Shown here: in pieces, positions 34,178 through 43,077 of the stretch
Layout: the number at the start of each line of letters is the position of its first letter
Position numbering within the stretch: position 1 is the first letter of the stretch
Origin: Bacteroidota bacterium
GTDB lineage: Bacteria > Bacteroidota > Bacteroidia > B-17B0 > Aurantibacillaceae
DNA: 46,241 nt
Direction of reading: 5' to 3'
Assembly: GCA_013287545.1 (NCBI GenBank)
Contig: JABDDQ010000011.1
Location: forward strand, 1-46,241
Position numbers and translations under genes: made by a program
Notes under the pieces: generated by a model
Seen by the model: only the letters and a program-made list of their open reading frames with translations
The model's database searches: none
What the model was told of the DNA's origin: nothing

Positions 34178-34205
34178 TAGCAGTATAATTATAATACATA
34201 CAAAT

Positions 34206-34571
34206 ATGAAAACACAAGATGTAGCCAACCTATATTATGAGTTGATGCAAAAAAACAAAAGAGAACAAATATATGGTGAGCTTTATTCAAAAGACATAGT
34301 ATGTAGAGAGCCCGAACATGCTATTGCTATGAATATTCCTACCATTACGAAAGGGTTAGATGCTGTAAAAGCTAAAAGCCAAGCACGAGCTGAAATAATA
34401 GAGCAAGTTCATAACGAGCATTGCAGTAAGCCTGTAGTAGGCGGTAATTTTTTTAGTGTGGCGTTGGGTAGAGACTTGACGTTGAAGGGAAAACCCCGTA
34501 TGAGTGTAGAAGAAATTGCTGTTTTCGAAGTAAAAGAAGGTAAGATAATTTCAGAGCAATTCTTTTATTAA
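34206..34571 (+). CDS. NTF2/SnoaL-like protein
   Basis: A 121-residue cone-shaped-fold protein. It starts with a helix (TQDVANLYYELMQKNKREQIYGELYSKDIVC), has PTITKGLDAVKAKSQARAEI in the position of the usual LxGxDAI motif, and ends with MSVEEIAVFEVKEGKIISEQFFY, the closing strands of SnoaL-like proteins. Function ranges from cyclase and isomerase to small-molecule binding. The SDR starts 97 bases later on the same strand and may be co-regulated by the divergent AraC gene. Confidence 0.78.
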   Translation: MKTQDVANLYYELMQKNKREQIYGELYSKDIVCREPEHAIAMNIPTITKGLDAVKAKSQARAEIIEQVHNEHCSKPVVGGNFFSVALGRDLTLKGKPRMSVEEIAVFEVKEGKIISEQFFY

Positions 34572-34668
34572 TACAATTAGCATTTCATATCTCTTTGTCA
34601 AACAATCTAAGTTTGAACTAAACAAATAATCTTGCGTCAATATTAATTTAATCAAAAGCATATAAAAA

Positions 34669-35604
34669 ATGAACGAAAGCATATTAATAACCGGAGCAAA
34701 TACCGGACTCGGGCAAGAGGCTGCCAGACAGTTGGCATTGAAAAAAGAAACAAAAAAAGTAATTCTCTTTTGCAGAAATCAAGCGAAAGCCGAGGTAGCA
34801 AAAAAAGAACTTGAGGAGAAAACGGGAAAAAAGATTTTTGAAATTATTATTGGAGATGTTTCAGATGTAAATTCTGTAAGAAAAGCAGTAGAAAAAATAA
34901 AGGAACCTATTGATGCCGTAATTTTAAATGCAGGTGGAATGGTTGGAAAAACAGCTGCAAAAATTACACCTTCCGGTATGAATGAATTAGCTGCTACCAA
35001 TATTTTAGGCCATGTAGTTTTAGTGGAAGAATTAATAAAGCACGATAAGTTAAAAAAAGCAGTACTATTTGTAAGTGCTGAAGCTGTACCGGGAGTGAAG
35101 TCGCTTGGAATGAAACCGGTTGCAATGAAGACTTCTTCCGTAGATGAGTTTGCTGCTGTTCTTGACGGATCATATTTTGGTAATAAGTTTGATGTAACAC
35201 AAGCGTACGGCTACGTTAAATATGTTGGAACTATGTGGGCGTTATCTATGGCAAGAAAACATCCTGACATCAAATTTATTGTTGTGAGTCCGGGCAACAC
35301 AACCGGAACTAATGCGCCTGACAGTTTACCTGCGCCAATGAGATTTATGTTGAAGAATTTTATGATGCCTATTGTATTTCCGTTGATGGGAGAAATGGTG
35401 CATAAGATTGAAGTAGGTGTAAAACGCTTTGTAGATGGCATTTCAGATGAGCGATATAAAAGCGGTGTTTTTTATGCAAGTAAAGAAGGTAAGTTATCAG
35501 GAGATATGGTTGACCAGAGCACTTTTTTTACTGCTTTGAAAAATACTACATTTCAAGATAACGCCGATAAAGCAATTCACCGTTTTATAAAACTTAATGC
35601 GTAA
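34669..35604 (+). CDS. Short-chain dehydrogenase/reductase (SDR)
   Basis: A 311-residue enzyme. The cofactor motif is TGANTGLG (about 7-14) with FCRN after beta-2, an NADPH-type feature. NAG occurs in VILNAGGMVG, and YGYVK (about 184-188) gives the catalytic Tyr and Lys; the Ser in LFVSAEAVP completes the triad. It is similar in type to the SDR at 26673 but not a close copy. The substrate is unknown. A long hairpin region follows the stop. Confidence 0.88.
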   Translation: MNESILITGANTGLGQEAARQLALKKETKKVILFCRNQAKAEVAKKELEEKTGKKIFEIIIGDVSDVNSVRKAVEKIKEPIDAVILNAGGMVGKTAAKITPSGMNELAATNILGHVVLVEELIKHDKLKKAVLFVSAEAVPGVKSLGMKPVAMKTSSVDEFAAVLDGSYFGNKFDVTQAYGYVKYVGTMWALSMARKHPDIKFIVVSPGNTTGTNAPDSLPAPMRFMLKNFMMPIVFPLMGEMVHKIEVGVKRFVDGISDERYKSGVFYASKEGKLSGDMVDQSTFFTALKNTTFQDNADKAIHRFIKLNA

Positions 35605-35636
35605 AACAATCTATGGCCTCGGGCAGAAATGCTGTG

Positions 35637-35667
35637 CATCAATTAAAGTTCTAGGTTTTAATTGATG
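35637..35667 (+). terminator. Long hairpin between the SDR and the DUF2911 gene
   Basis: CATCAATTAAA / TTTAATTGATG is a perfect 11-bp stem with a 9-base loop. GTGG / CCAC and two CTCGGG copies surround it, and a CTCCTTTTA tail follows at 35692. It may act as a terminator or a small structured leader for the 35724 gene. Confidence 0.5.
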
Positions 35668-35723
35668 AATGTGGCTAAAACCACTCGGGGCCTCCTTTTA
35701 AAACCAAAATAAATTATTACCAC

Positions 35724-36197
35724 ATGAAAACAATACTGGCATCAATTCTTTTATTATTTATAGTACAGCATAAAACATTAGCGCAAGAAATAGCAAGCCC
35801 TAAAATGACTGCGGAAGGAAAGAATATAAAAATTACTTATGGTCAGCCCTCTAAATGCGGAAGAGTAGTATTTGGAGATTTAGTGCCGTATGGTGAAGTA
35901 TGGATAACAGGGACAAACGAAGCAACCGAGATTACTTTTTCTAAAAACGTTATGATTGATAAAAATGAAATTAAAGCGGGTACTTATACCCTTTGTACTA
36001 TTCCTCTAAAAGACAAGTGGCTTATTATTTTAAATTCAAAATTAAATCGAGGAGATGAAGTGGTAACAGAAGTAGCCGTCAGAAAAAGTAATATGCAAGA
36101 AAAATTAATTTTTTCATTTAAAGATAATACGACGGGTACTATTCTAACCATTGCCTGGGATGATGTAGAAGTTGAACTACCTATTACATATAAGTAA
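35724..36197 (+). CDS. DUF2911-family exported protein
   Basis: A 157-residue protein with a signal peptide (1-20, ending KTLAQ). The body matches the DUF2911 family common in Bacteroidota: ITYGQPSKCGRVVFGDLVPYGEVWITGTNEATEI, then IKAGTYTLCTIPLKDKWLIILN, and a C-terminal strand ITYK. It is a periplasmic beta-rich protein of unknown function. Confidence 0.85.
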   Translation: MKTILASILLLFIVQHKTLAQEIASPKMTAEGKNIKITYGQPSKCGRVVFGDLVPYGEVWITGTNEATEITFSKNVMIDKNEIKAGTYTLCTIPLKDKWLIILNSKLNRGDEVVTEVAVRKSNMQEKLIFSFKDNTTGTILTIAWDDVEVELPITYK

Positions 36198-36320
36198 TTA
36201 AATATAGTGCTCCATACCACTCAAAGCCCACTTTTTAGGTGTCAGGGGTTATAGTTGTTTATTACCTATGTAACGGCTTAAACAACATTAGTTTATTTAA
36301 ACAAAGGTTCACGAAATCTA

Positions 36321-36782
36321 TTATTCCTCCTTGTTCTTATCAATAAGGCTAACCATATTTTTATTGAATGAAGAAAGTTTGCTATCTAATGCGGCAAAAA
36401 AATCTAAATCAGCATCTTCTACTTCAACGATTGCTTTTTGTAAAACTGTTCTACCGTTGTTTGTCAGCCGAATTGTTTTTGCTCTTGTGTCTGTTTCGTG
36501 CCCTTGACGGGTTATAAACCCTTTTTCTTCTAATGTTCGTAATACTTTTGATACCATCATTCGGTCGGCATTACTTTGATTGGCAATATCAACCTGTGTT
36601 ACCTTACTATTGGTTTTTGATAGCCAGCCTAATGCTGCCAATAACACAAATTGCGTATGTGTTAAATCCAACGGATCTAAAACACGTTTTAGTTTGCGTT
36701 GCCAAAGCATAGTTACTTGACCAAGTAAATAACCGGGGCTATCGTTCGGAGCTTTAAAATGAAATCCAATTTCTTTAGGCAT
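36321..36782 (-). CDS. MarR-family transcriptional regulator
   Basis: A 153-residue winged-helix repressor. Helices LLGQVTMLWQRKLKRVLDPLDLTHTQFVLLAALGWL lead to the recognition region TQVDIANQSNADRMMVSKVLRTLEEKGFITRQ and the wing ETDTRAKTIRLTNNGRTVLQKA. It is the last gene of a VOC-EVE-MarR operon, overlapping the EVE gene by 8 bases. The inverted repeat around the operon's -7 element (37595-37629) is its likely operator, giving autoregulation, perhaps relieved by a phenolic or electrophilic ligand. Confidence 0.92.
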   Translation of the reverse strand: MPKEIGFHFKAPNDSPGYLLGQVTMLWQRKLKRVLDPLDLTHTQFVLLAALGWLSKTNSKVTQVDIANQSNADRMMVSKVLRTLEEKGFITRQGHETDTRAKTIRLTNNGRTVLQKAIVEVEDADLDFFAALDSKLSSFNKNMVSLIDKNKEE

Positions 36783-37212
36783 AATGATGCTGAAGCATTT
36801 GTGATGAGATTAGTTCAAAATCGTGTTTGTTGATTTCCAAAACTCCAAAACGAAATGGGTAACCCCAACTTTTTTTATTTGGAATGAATTGTAAATCATT
36901 TATCAAAGGTAAAATAGAAATGTCTTTATGAATGAAAAATTCGATCTTGCTTCTAAACGGACAAAAGTCTGCTGTCATTTGAAATGGATAAACTTCTTCG
37001 TCCTTTATTTTTCCGATCGCTGTAAACTCTTGGCACTTATCAAGCTTGCCCATTGTTTGCTTACTGGAATAGTAAATTATAAAATCGTCCTTTCGCATTC
37101 TTTTTAATGGAGCAGCCTTTCCATGGCAAGCTTGAGCAAATTCTCCAGTAATTCCTCTTTGTACATGGTCCTTTGAAGCCACGATCACCCAATATTTTGT
37201 TTCTCGTTCCAT
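36775..37212 (-). CDS. EVE-domain protein
   Basis: 145 residues from the ATG at 37212. The PUA-like EVE fold is recognisable: YWVIVASKDHVQRGITGEFAQACHGKAAPLKRMRKDDFIIYY, then CQEFTAIGKIKDEEVYPF and the C-terminal SWGYPFRFGVLEINKHDFELI. EVE domains bind modified bases or small ligands and often travel with restriction or stress genes. Here the domain stands alone between a VOC protein and MarR; a role in sensing or detoxification is inferred from the operon only. Confidence 0.85.
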   Translation of the reverse strand: MERETKYWVIVASKDHVQRGITGEFAQACHGKAAPLKRMRKDDFIIYYSSKQTMGKLDKCQEFTAIGKIKDEEVYPFQMTADFCPFRSKIEFFIHKDISILPLINDLQFIPNKKSWGYPFRFGVLEINKHDFELISSQMLQHHYA

Positions 37213-37221
37213 AACCAATGG

Positions 37222-37581
37222 TTATTTTGCTTCTAAAAAGGTAAGCTTATAACCGTCAAGATCTTTCACGTGGAATGCTTTACCGAAAGGTGTTTCAATA
37301 ATCGGCCCCGTAGTAGTTACTCCATTCCCAATGAATTTTTCTTTCAGCCCGTCTACGTTTTCAGTTACAGCAAACCAAACCGCCACACCCAACCCTAATT
37401 CTTTTCCTTCAATTGGCTCAAGTGGTGTACGGATAGCAAAACTACCCTGCCCTTGATTATATTTAAAGATGCAGGCTTGTGGGTTAGTGTTGTCAATTTC
37501 AAACCCAAGTTTTTTTGTGTAGAAATCTTTCGATGCTTCTAAATTTATCACTTGTAGTGATACAAACGTTAGTTGTTTCAT
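37222..37581 (-). CDS. VOC-family (glyoxalase/dioxygenase-fold) protein
   Basis: A 119-residue protein with two beta-alpha-beta-beta-beta units: VSLQVINLEASKDFYTKKLGFEI and AVWFAVTENVDGLKEKFIGNGV, ending AFHVKDLDGYKLTFLEAK. Proteins of this size can be glyoxalases, resistance proteins that bind drugs, or dioxygenases. The metal ligands are not the clear glyoxalase I set. It is the first gene of the operon with EVE and MarR genes. Confidence 0.85.
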   Translation of the reverse strand: MKQLTFVSLQVINLEASKDFYTKKLGFEIDNTNPQACIFKYNQGQGSFAIRTPLEPIEGKELGLGVAVWFAVTENVDGLKEKFIGNGVTTTGPIIETPFGKAFHVKDLDGYKLTFLEAK

Positions 37582-37594
37582 TTTATAAAAATTA

Positions 37595-37629
37595 ATTGTT
37601 GTCGCAAATATAGTATGTATGACAACAAT
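37595..37629 (-). promoter_or_regulatory. Operator-promoter of the VOC-EVE-MarR operon
   Basis: ATTGTTGTC (37595-37603) and GACAACAAT (37621-37629) are a perfect 9-bp inverted repeat. Between the arms, on the minus strand, lies TATATTTG (37605-37612), a perfect TAnnTTTG -7 element, 23 bases before the VOC ATG. A bound dimer would cover the promoter; MarR encoded in the operon is the natural candidate. Confidence 0.65.
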
Positions 37630-37687
37630 ATCAAAATAAATTGTTTTACCTCAAACAAAATTCTACTATCCTACACAACAATCTACC

Positions 37688-38059
37688 TTATGAAGCAAAT
37701 TTTGCTCTTGATTTTTTTATGGTATCAATGTTTGCTTTGGCCCATTTTGCCAAACCATTAATATGAGGTAAAAGAGTTTTACCCAGTTTGGTGATTTCAT
37801 ATTCTACTCTTGGTGGAACCTCGGGGTAAATGGTGCGTTTAACCAATCCGTCGGCTTCAAGCGTACGTAGGGTTACAGTAAGCATCTTCTGAGATACATC
37901 CCCAATTAATTTATTCAGTTCATTGAAGCGTAGCTTTTCATTTTCACCTAAGGTCCCTATAACAAGTATCGACCATTTGTCTCCGATTCTATCCAAAACT
38001 GTTCTTACAGGACAATTTTCCATGTCCTCAGTAATTTTTTTTAAATTATTTTTCTCCAT
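37688..38059 (-). CDS. HxlR-family transcriptional regulator
   Basis: A 123-residue winged-helix regulator. The family opening is present: ENCPVRTVLDRIGDKWSILVIGTLGENEKLRFNELNKLIGDVSQKMLTVTLRTLEADGLVKR, then YPEVPPRVEYEITKLGKTL. The conserved cysteine in ENCPV is a likely sensor of oxidants or electrophiles. It is divergent from the NmrA-like reductase at 38211, with an inverted-repeat operator between them. Confidence 0.92.
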   Translation of the reverse strand: MEKNNLKKITEDMENCPVRTVLDRIGDKWSILVIGTLGENEKLRFNELNKLIGDVSQKMLTVTLRTLEADGLVKRTIYPEVPPRVEYEITKLGKTLLPHINGLAKWAKANIDTIKKSRAKFAS

Positions 38060-38156
38060 AACTCATTGATAATAAACGATACTAACTTTCAAGTAACCAT
38101 GGCACTAAAAAGTACCTTCTTGTTTTTCATTACAAACTAATAGAACTTTACGCACC

Positions 38157-38177
38157 AAAAGTACATTAGTTACTTTT
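38157..38177. promoter_or_regulatory. HxlR operator in the divergent promoter
   Basis: AAAAGTA-CATTAGT-TACTTTT is a perfect 7-7-7 inverted repeat, 33 bases before the reductase ATG. TACTTTTA overlaps its right arm and resembles the -7 element. Another AAAAAGTACC lies at 38107. HxlR-type regulators commonly bind sites of this GTAC-like kind. Confidence 0.55.
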
Positions 38178-38210
38178 AGTAAGCAACATTAATCTTAAAA
38201 AACAAAAACC

Positions 38211-39098
38211 ATGAACAAAATTTTAGTAACAGGAGCAAGCGGACATTTAGGCGAAGCAGTCGCTAATTTTCTTTTAAAGAAAACAAGTGTAAATAATATT
38301 GCCGTCTTAGTAAGAGATAGCGAAAGCGATAAGGCAAAAACATTTAAAGCAAAAGGTATCGAAGTGCGTAAAGGCGATTATAATGATTACAACTCATTAG
38401 TAAACGCATTTAAAGGCATTGATAAATTATATTTCGTGTCGGGTAACGATATTGTAAATAGAAATAAACAGCAAGAAAATGTTGTGAAAGCGTCAAAAGA
38501 AGCCGGTGTAAAACATGTGCTTTACACAAGTATTCCAAGAAAAAAGGACTCTAATTTATCGCCTATAGCCTTGGTAGCTGAATCGCATATTAAGACGGAA
38601 AATTGGTTGAAAGAATCCGGGCTAACATATACTTTATTGAAACATAATATCTACATGGATATGCTTCCTATATTTTTAGGAGAGAAATTATTAGAAACCG
38701 GCGTTGCTTATTTCCCGGCTGGTGATGGCAAAGTAGGGTTTGCTTTGCGCAATGATATGGCTGAAGCAGCAGCAGCGATACTTACCAGCGAAGGACATGA
38801 AAATAAAAGCTACGATATAACAAATAATAGAGCTGTTTCTTTTTTAGAGATAGCAGCTGCTATTTCAAAAGCATCTGGTAAAACAATAAATTACGTATCT
38901 CCTGCCCAAGAAGAATTTATTAAAACACTTTCTTCTGCCGGAGTTCCAATGGAATATGTAGGAATGTTTGCCGGATTTGGAGAAGTTTTTAAACAAGGAG
39001 AATTAGATCAAACAAATAATTTACTTGAAACTTTAATTGATAGAAAACCAACAAGCGTTACTGAATTTTTAACGCAGGTATATTCTAATAAAAATTAG
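38211..39098 (+). CDS. NmrA/QOR2-like NAD(P)H-dependent reductase
   Basis: A 295-residue atypical SDR. The cofactor motif is TGASGHLG (about 7-14), followed by VLVRDSESDKAKTFKAKGIEVRKGDYND, as in QOR2-type quinone reductases. YTSIPRKKDSNLSPIALVAESHIKTENWLKESGLTYTLL matches the same family, and the usual Tyr-x3-Lys is absent, which is normal for it. Pairing with an HxlR regulator, as in known quinone/electrophile-response systems, supports reduction of quinones or similar electrophiles. Confidence 0.87.
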   Translation: MNKILVTGASGHLGEAVANFLLKKTSVNNIAVLVRDSESDKAKTFKAKGIEVRKGDYNDYNSLVNAFKGIDKLYFVSGNDIVNRNKQQENVVKASKEAGVKHVLYTSIPRKKDSNLSPIALVAESHIKTENWLKESGLTYTLLKHNIYMDMLPIFLGEKLLETGVAYFPAGDGKVGFALRNDMAEAAAAILTSEGHENKSYDITNNRAVSFLEIAAAISKASGKTINYVSPAQEEFIKTLSSAGVPMEYVGMFAGFGEVFKQGELDQTNNLLETLIDRKPTSVTEFLTQVYSNKN

Positions 39099-39128
39099 AG
39101 TTGCTTTGTCAATTATCTTACTTATAGC

Positions 39129-39168
39129 TTAACAGAAAGAGTGTTCTATGGAACACTCTTTCTGTTAA
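39129..39168. terminator. Bidirectional terminator between convergent genes
   Basis: AACAGAAAGAGTGTTC / GAACACTCTTTCTGTT (extended by TT/AA to 18 bp, no mismatch) with loop TATG, placed between the reductase (+) and the alcohol dehydrogenase (-). It can serve both strands. Confidence 0.9.
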
Positions 39169-39178
39169 ATTCTATTAT

Positions 39179-40252
39179 CTATCCTTTAAGAGAAGCCATA
39201 TCAATTACAAAGCGGTAGCGTACATCACTCTTCAACATGCGCTCGTATGCCTTGTTTATATCCTGCATTTTAATTAGTTCTATTTCTGATACAATATTAT
39301 GTTTGCCGCAAAAATCAAGCATTTCCTGTGTTTCAGCAATACCGCCAATAACAGAACCGGCAACAGACTTTCTTCCCAATATCATAGGTACAGTATTTAA
39401 AATTGGTTCAAGTCCACCCAAATAACCAACCAAAACTAAAGTGCCACTTATATTTAACGTAGTAACGTAAGGGTTTACATCGTGCACATACGGAACTGTA
39501 TCAATAATCAAATCAAATTTTCCTTTTACGGAAACCATTTCATTTTCATCAGTTGAAATAATAACAGCATCTGCCCCTAAATCTAACGCATCTTTTTCTT
39601 TAGACTTTGTTCTTGAAAATAATGTAACATGTGCGCCTAAACCTTTTGCCAATTTTATAGCCATGTGCCCTAAACCGCCCAAACCTACAACAGCTACTTT
39701 ACTTCCTTTACCAACTTTCCAGTGTTTCAAAGGAGACCAAGTTGTTATACCTGCGCAAAGCAAAGGTGCGGTTGCTTCCAAGTTAAGATTGGCAGGTACT
39801 TTTAAAACAAAGTGTTCATCAACAATTACTTTTTCTGAATAGCCGCCAAACGTATGTGTGTTAAGATGTTTGTCTTTGCCGTTGTATGTTCCAGTAAAGC
39901 CGTTTAGACAATATTGTTCCAAATCTTTTTTACAACTATCACAAGTTCTGCAAGAATCTACCAGGCAGCCTACTGCCGCTAAATCTCCGGCTTTAAACTT
40001 TTTTACTGCGCTACCAACTTTAGTTACACGTCCCACGATTTCATGACCGGGCACTGCAGGATAAATGCTTCCTCCCCAATCGTTACGAGCAGTGTGCAAA
40101 TCGGAGTGGCAAACACCGCAATACAAAATATCTATTTCTACATCCGTTGCAGTAACCTCTCTACGTTGAATGATCATCTGAGTTAAATCGACATCTGCAG
40201 CCGCTGCTCCAAATGCTTTTACATTTGTTGTATTCATATTTTTTATGTTCAT
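39179..40252 (-). CDS. Zinc-dependent NAD(P)-alcohol dehydrogenase (YahK/CAD type)
   Basis: A 357-residue medium-chain dehydrogenase; the ATG at 40237 is an alternative start. Catalytic zinc ligands are Cys45 in GVCHSD, His70/Glu71 in PGHE, and a cysteine in LLCAGITTW. The structural zinc site is Cys101, Cys104, Cys107 and Cys115. The cofactor motif is VAVVGLGGLGHMAIKLAKGLG, with SRTKSK favouring NADPH. It should reduce aldehydes. The aldo/keto reductase lies 11 bases upstream on the same strand, so both form an aldehyde-handling operon. Confidence 0.93.
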   Translation of the reverse strand: MNIKNMNTTNVKAFGAAAADVDLTQMIIQRREVTATDVEIDILYCGVCHSDLHTARNDWGGSIYPAVPGHEIVGRVTKVGSAVKKFKAGDLAAVGCLVDSCRTCDSCKKDLEQYCLNGFTGTYNGKDKHLNTHTFGGYSEKVIVDEHFVLKVPANLNLEATAPLLCAGITTWSPLKHWKVGKGSKVAVVGLGGLGHMAIKLAKGLGAHVTLFSRTKSKEKDALDLGADAVIISTDENEMVSVKGKFDLIIDTVPYVHDVNPYVTTLNISGTLVLVGYLGGLEPILNTVPMILGRKSVAGSVIGGIAETQEMLDFCGKHNIVSEIELIKMQDINKAYERMLKSDVRYRFVIDMASLKG

Positions 40253-40263
40253 ATTTTTTTAAA

Positions 40264-41274
<1,011 letters not shown>

Positions 41275-41362
41275 CTAAAGTTAAAACTCCACCACACTTA
41301 TACAGGTTACTGCTTTAATTACCATTATTACTGATTGCTATGAAAAGACGGAAAAAGCGTAG

Positions 41363-41370
41363 TAAATTTG
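41363..41370 (+). promoter_or_regulatory. Bacteroidota -7 element for the 41389 regulator
   Basis: TAAATTTG matches TAnnTTTG, 18 bases before the ATG at 41389. It also shows that the TTG at 41368 is not the start. Confidence 0.5.
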
Positions 41371-41388
41371 GCCTATAAATCAGTAGCG

Positions 41389-42285
41389 ATGGAAAAAGCA
41401 AAACAAATTAAAACCGTTGGAGAATACACTGAACTGAGAGGTGGAGAAATCTTGCATCCGCTAATTAATGTTTTAGATTATCAAAAATTAAGAATGTTAG
41501 AGCCTGGAACATATAACTTTGGGTTTTATAGTATTTTTTTAAAAGAGACAAAATGTGGCGACTTACGATATGGTAAAGGAACATATGATTACCAGGAAGA
41601 GAGCTTAATATTTGTTGCTCCCGGACAAATTTTAACTCTTGAAAACTATTTGCCAGATGTAAAACCTAAAGGAAAGGTTCTTGTTTTTCATCCGGATTTC
41701 ATAAGAGGCACTGCATTAGGAAACATGATGAATGAATATTCTTTTTTCTCTTATTCATCTAACGAGGCTTTACACCTTTCAGAGAAAGAGAGTAACATGG
41801 TGTTAACTATTTTTGATACAATGGCCATGGAACTGCAACAAAACATGGATAAGCATAGTAAAACGTTGGTTATTTCACACCTGCAATTGCTGTTAAATTA
41901 TTCTACCCGATTTTATGACCGACAATTTATTACTCGGGAACATATTAATAAAGGGGTTTTAGAAAAGTTTGAGTCGTTGCTTAACGGATATTTTAAATCA
42001 GAAAAACCTCAAAGTATGGGATTGCCTTCTGTTGCTTATTGTGCAGATGAGTTGCATTTGTCTGCCAATTACTTTGGAGATCTGATCAAAAAAGAAGCTG
42101 GTGTATCGCCTCAAGAATATATACAAACTAAAGTGATTGATGTGGCCAAAGAAAACATATTTGATATAGAAAAATCTATTAGTGAAGTAGCCTACGAGCT
42201 TGGGTTTAAATATCCGCAGCATTTTACAAGGTTATTCAAACAAAAAGTTGGCGTATCGCCTGTTGAATATAGAAGATTGAATTAA
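41389..42285 (+). CDS. AraC-family transcriptional regulator
   Basis: 298 residues from the ATG at 41389. The sensor domain contains DLRYGKGTYDYQEESLIFVAPGQ, VFHPDFIRGTALGNMM and FFSYSSNEALHLSEKE, and the tandem HTH (about 195-297) has SVAYCADELHLSANYFGDLIKKEAGVSPQEY and ISEVAYELGFKYPQHFTRLFKQKVGVSPVEYRR. It is divergent from the aldo/keto reductase-alcohol dehydrogenase operon and probably controls it. It is the closest paralogue in the window of the 29551 regulator. Confidence 0.92.
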   Translation: MEKAKQIKTVGEYTELRGGEILHPLINVLDYQKLRMLEPGTYNFGFYSIFLKETKCGDLRYGKGTYDYQEESLIFVAPGQILTLENYLPDVKPKGKVLVFHPDFIRGTALGNMMNEYSFFSYSSNEALHLSEKESNMVLTIFDTMAMELQQNMDKHSKTLVISHLQLLLNYSTRFYDRQFITREHINKGVLEKFESLLNGYFKSEKPQSMGLPSVAYCADELHLSANYFGDLIKKEAGVSPQEYIQTKVIDVAKENIFDIEKSISEVAYELGFKYPQHFTRLFKQKVGVSPVEYRRLN

Positions 42286-42340
42286 ATCATTTTTTGTACG
42301 TAGCTTTTGATTATAAATTCGACATTTAAAAATAGATAAT

Positions 42341-42997
42341 ATGAAAAGAGCAATTATAGCAGGGGCAAGTGGTTTAATAGGAAGTCACCTTCTGCAAATT
42401 ATATTAAATGAAAATGGATATGACGAAGTTTTAATATTAGTTAGAAAAGAATTACCCTTTCAACATAAGAAACTAAAACAATTAGTAGTTGATTACGCAA
42501 ACTTAAAAGACTATGCTGAACAATTGAAAGGCGACGCTATTTTTTGTTGTTTAGGAACAACAAGGAAAAATACACCGGATGAAACCGAATACCGAAAAAT
42601 TGATCACGATTATCCTTTACAGCTTGCCCAAATAGCAAAACAGAATAATACTGCTCAATACCACTTAGTATCTGCTGCAAGCGCGAATACATCATCTAAA
42701 GTTTTTTATTCAAGACTGAAAGGTGAAACAGAGGATGATATAACTAAAGTTGGATTATCAAGTTTGCATATGTACCGTCCCATGCTTTTAACCGGTAACA
42801 GAAAAGAAACTCGTTTAGGTGAAGGAATTGCTACAGCTATATTTAAAATATTAGACCCGATATTGATAGGAAGCTTAAAAAAATATAGAAGTATTGCAGG
42901 TGAAACGGTTGCTAAAACGATGTATAAGCAATCACTTAAAAATGAGAGTGGAGTTTTTATTTATCGCTCTGATAAAATACAAGAACTTGCTAGATAA
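42341..42997 (+). CDS. NAD(P)-binding oxidoreductase (HTATIP2/TIP30-like)
   Basis: A 218-residue atypical SDR. The cofactor motif is AGASGLIGSHLLQ; CCLGTTRKNTPDETEYRKIDHDYPLQLAQIAKQ and the LVSAASANTSSKVFYSRLKGETEDDI segment with Ser and Tyr-x3-Lys (YSRLK) are typical of the HTATIP2-like family, as is YRPMLLTGNRKETRLGE. The substrate is unknown. It begins 55 bases after the AraC gene on the same strand. Confidence 0.87.
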   Translation: MKRAIIAGASGLIGSHLLQIILNENGYDEVLILVRKELPFQHKKLKQLVVDYANLKDYAEQLKGDAIFCCLGTTRKNTPDETEYRKIDHDYPLQLAQIAKQNNTAQYHLVSAASANTSSKVFYSRLKGETEDDITKVGLSSLHMYRPMLLTGNRKETRLGEGIATAIFKILDPILIGSLKKYRSIAGETVAKTMYKQSLKNESGVFIYRSDKIQELAR

Positions 42998-43077
42998 AAT
43001 TTCAGATAAATTAACCTTGTAGAAAAAATATTACAGATAAATTTGATGAAAAATATTAAACCTAATTAAATAAATCT

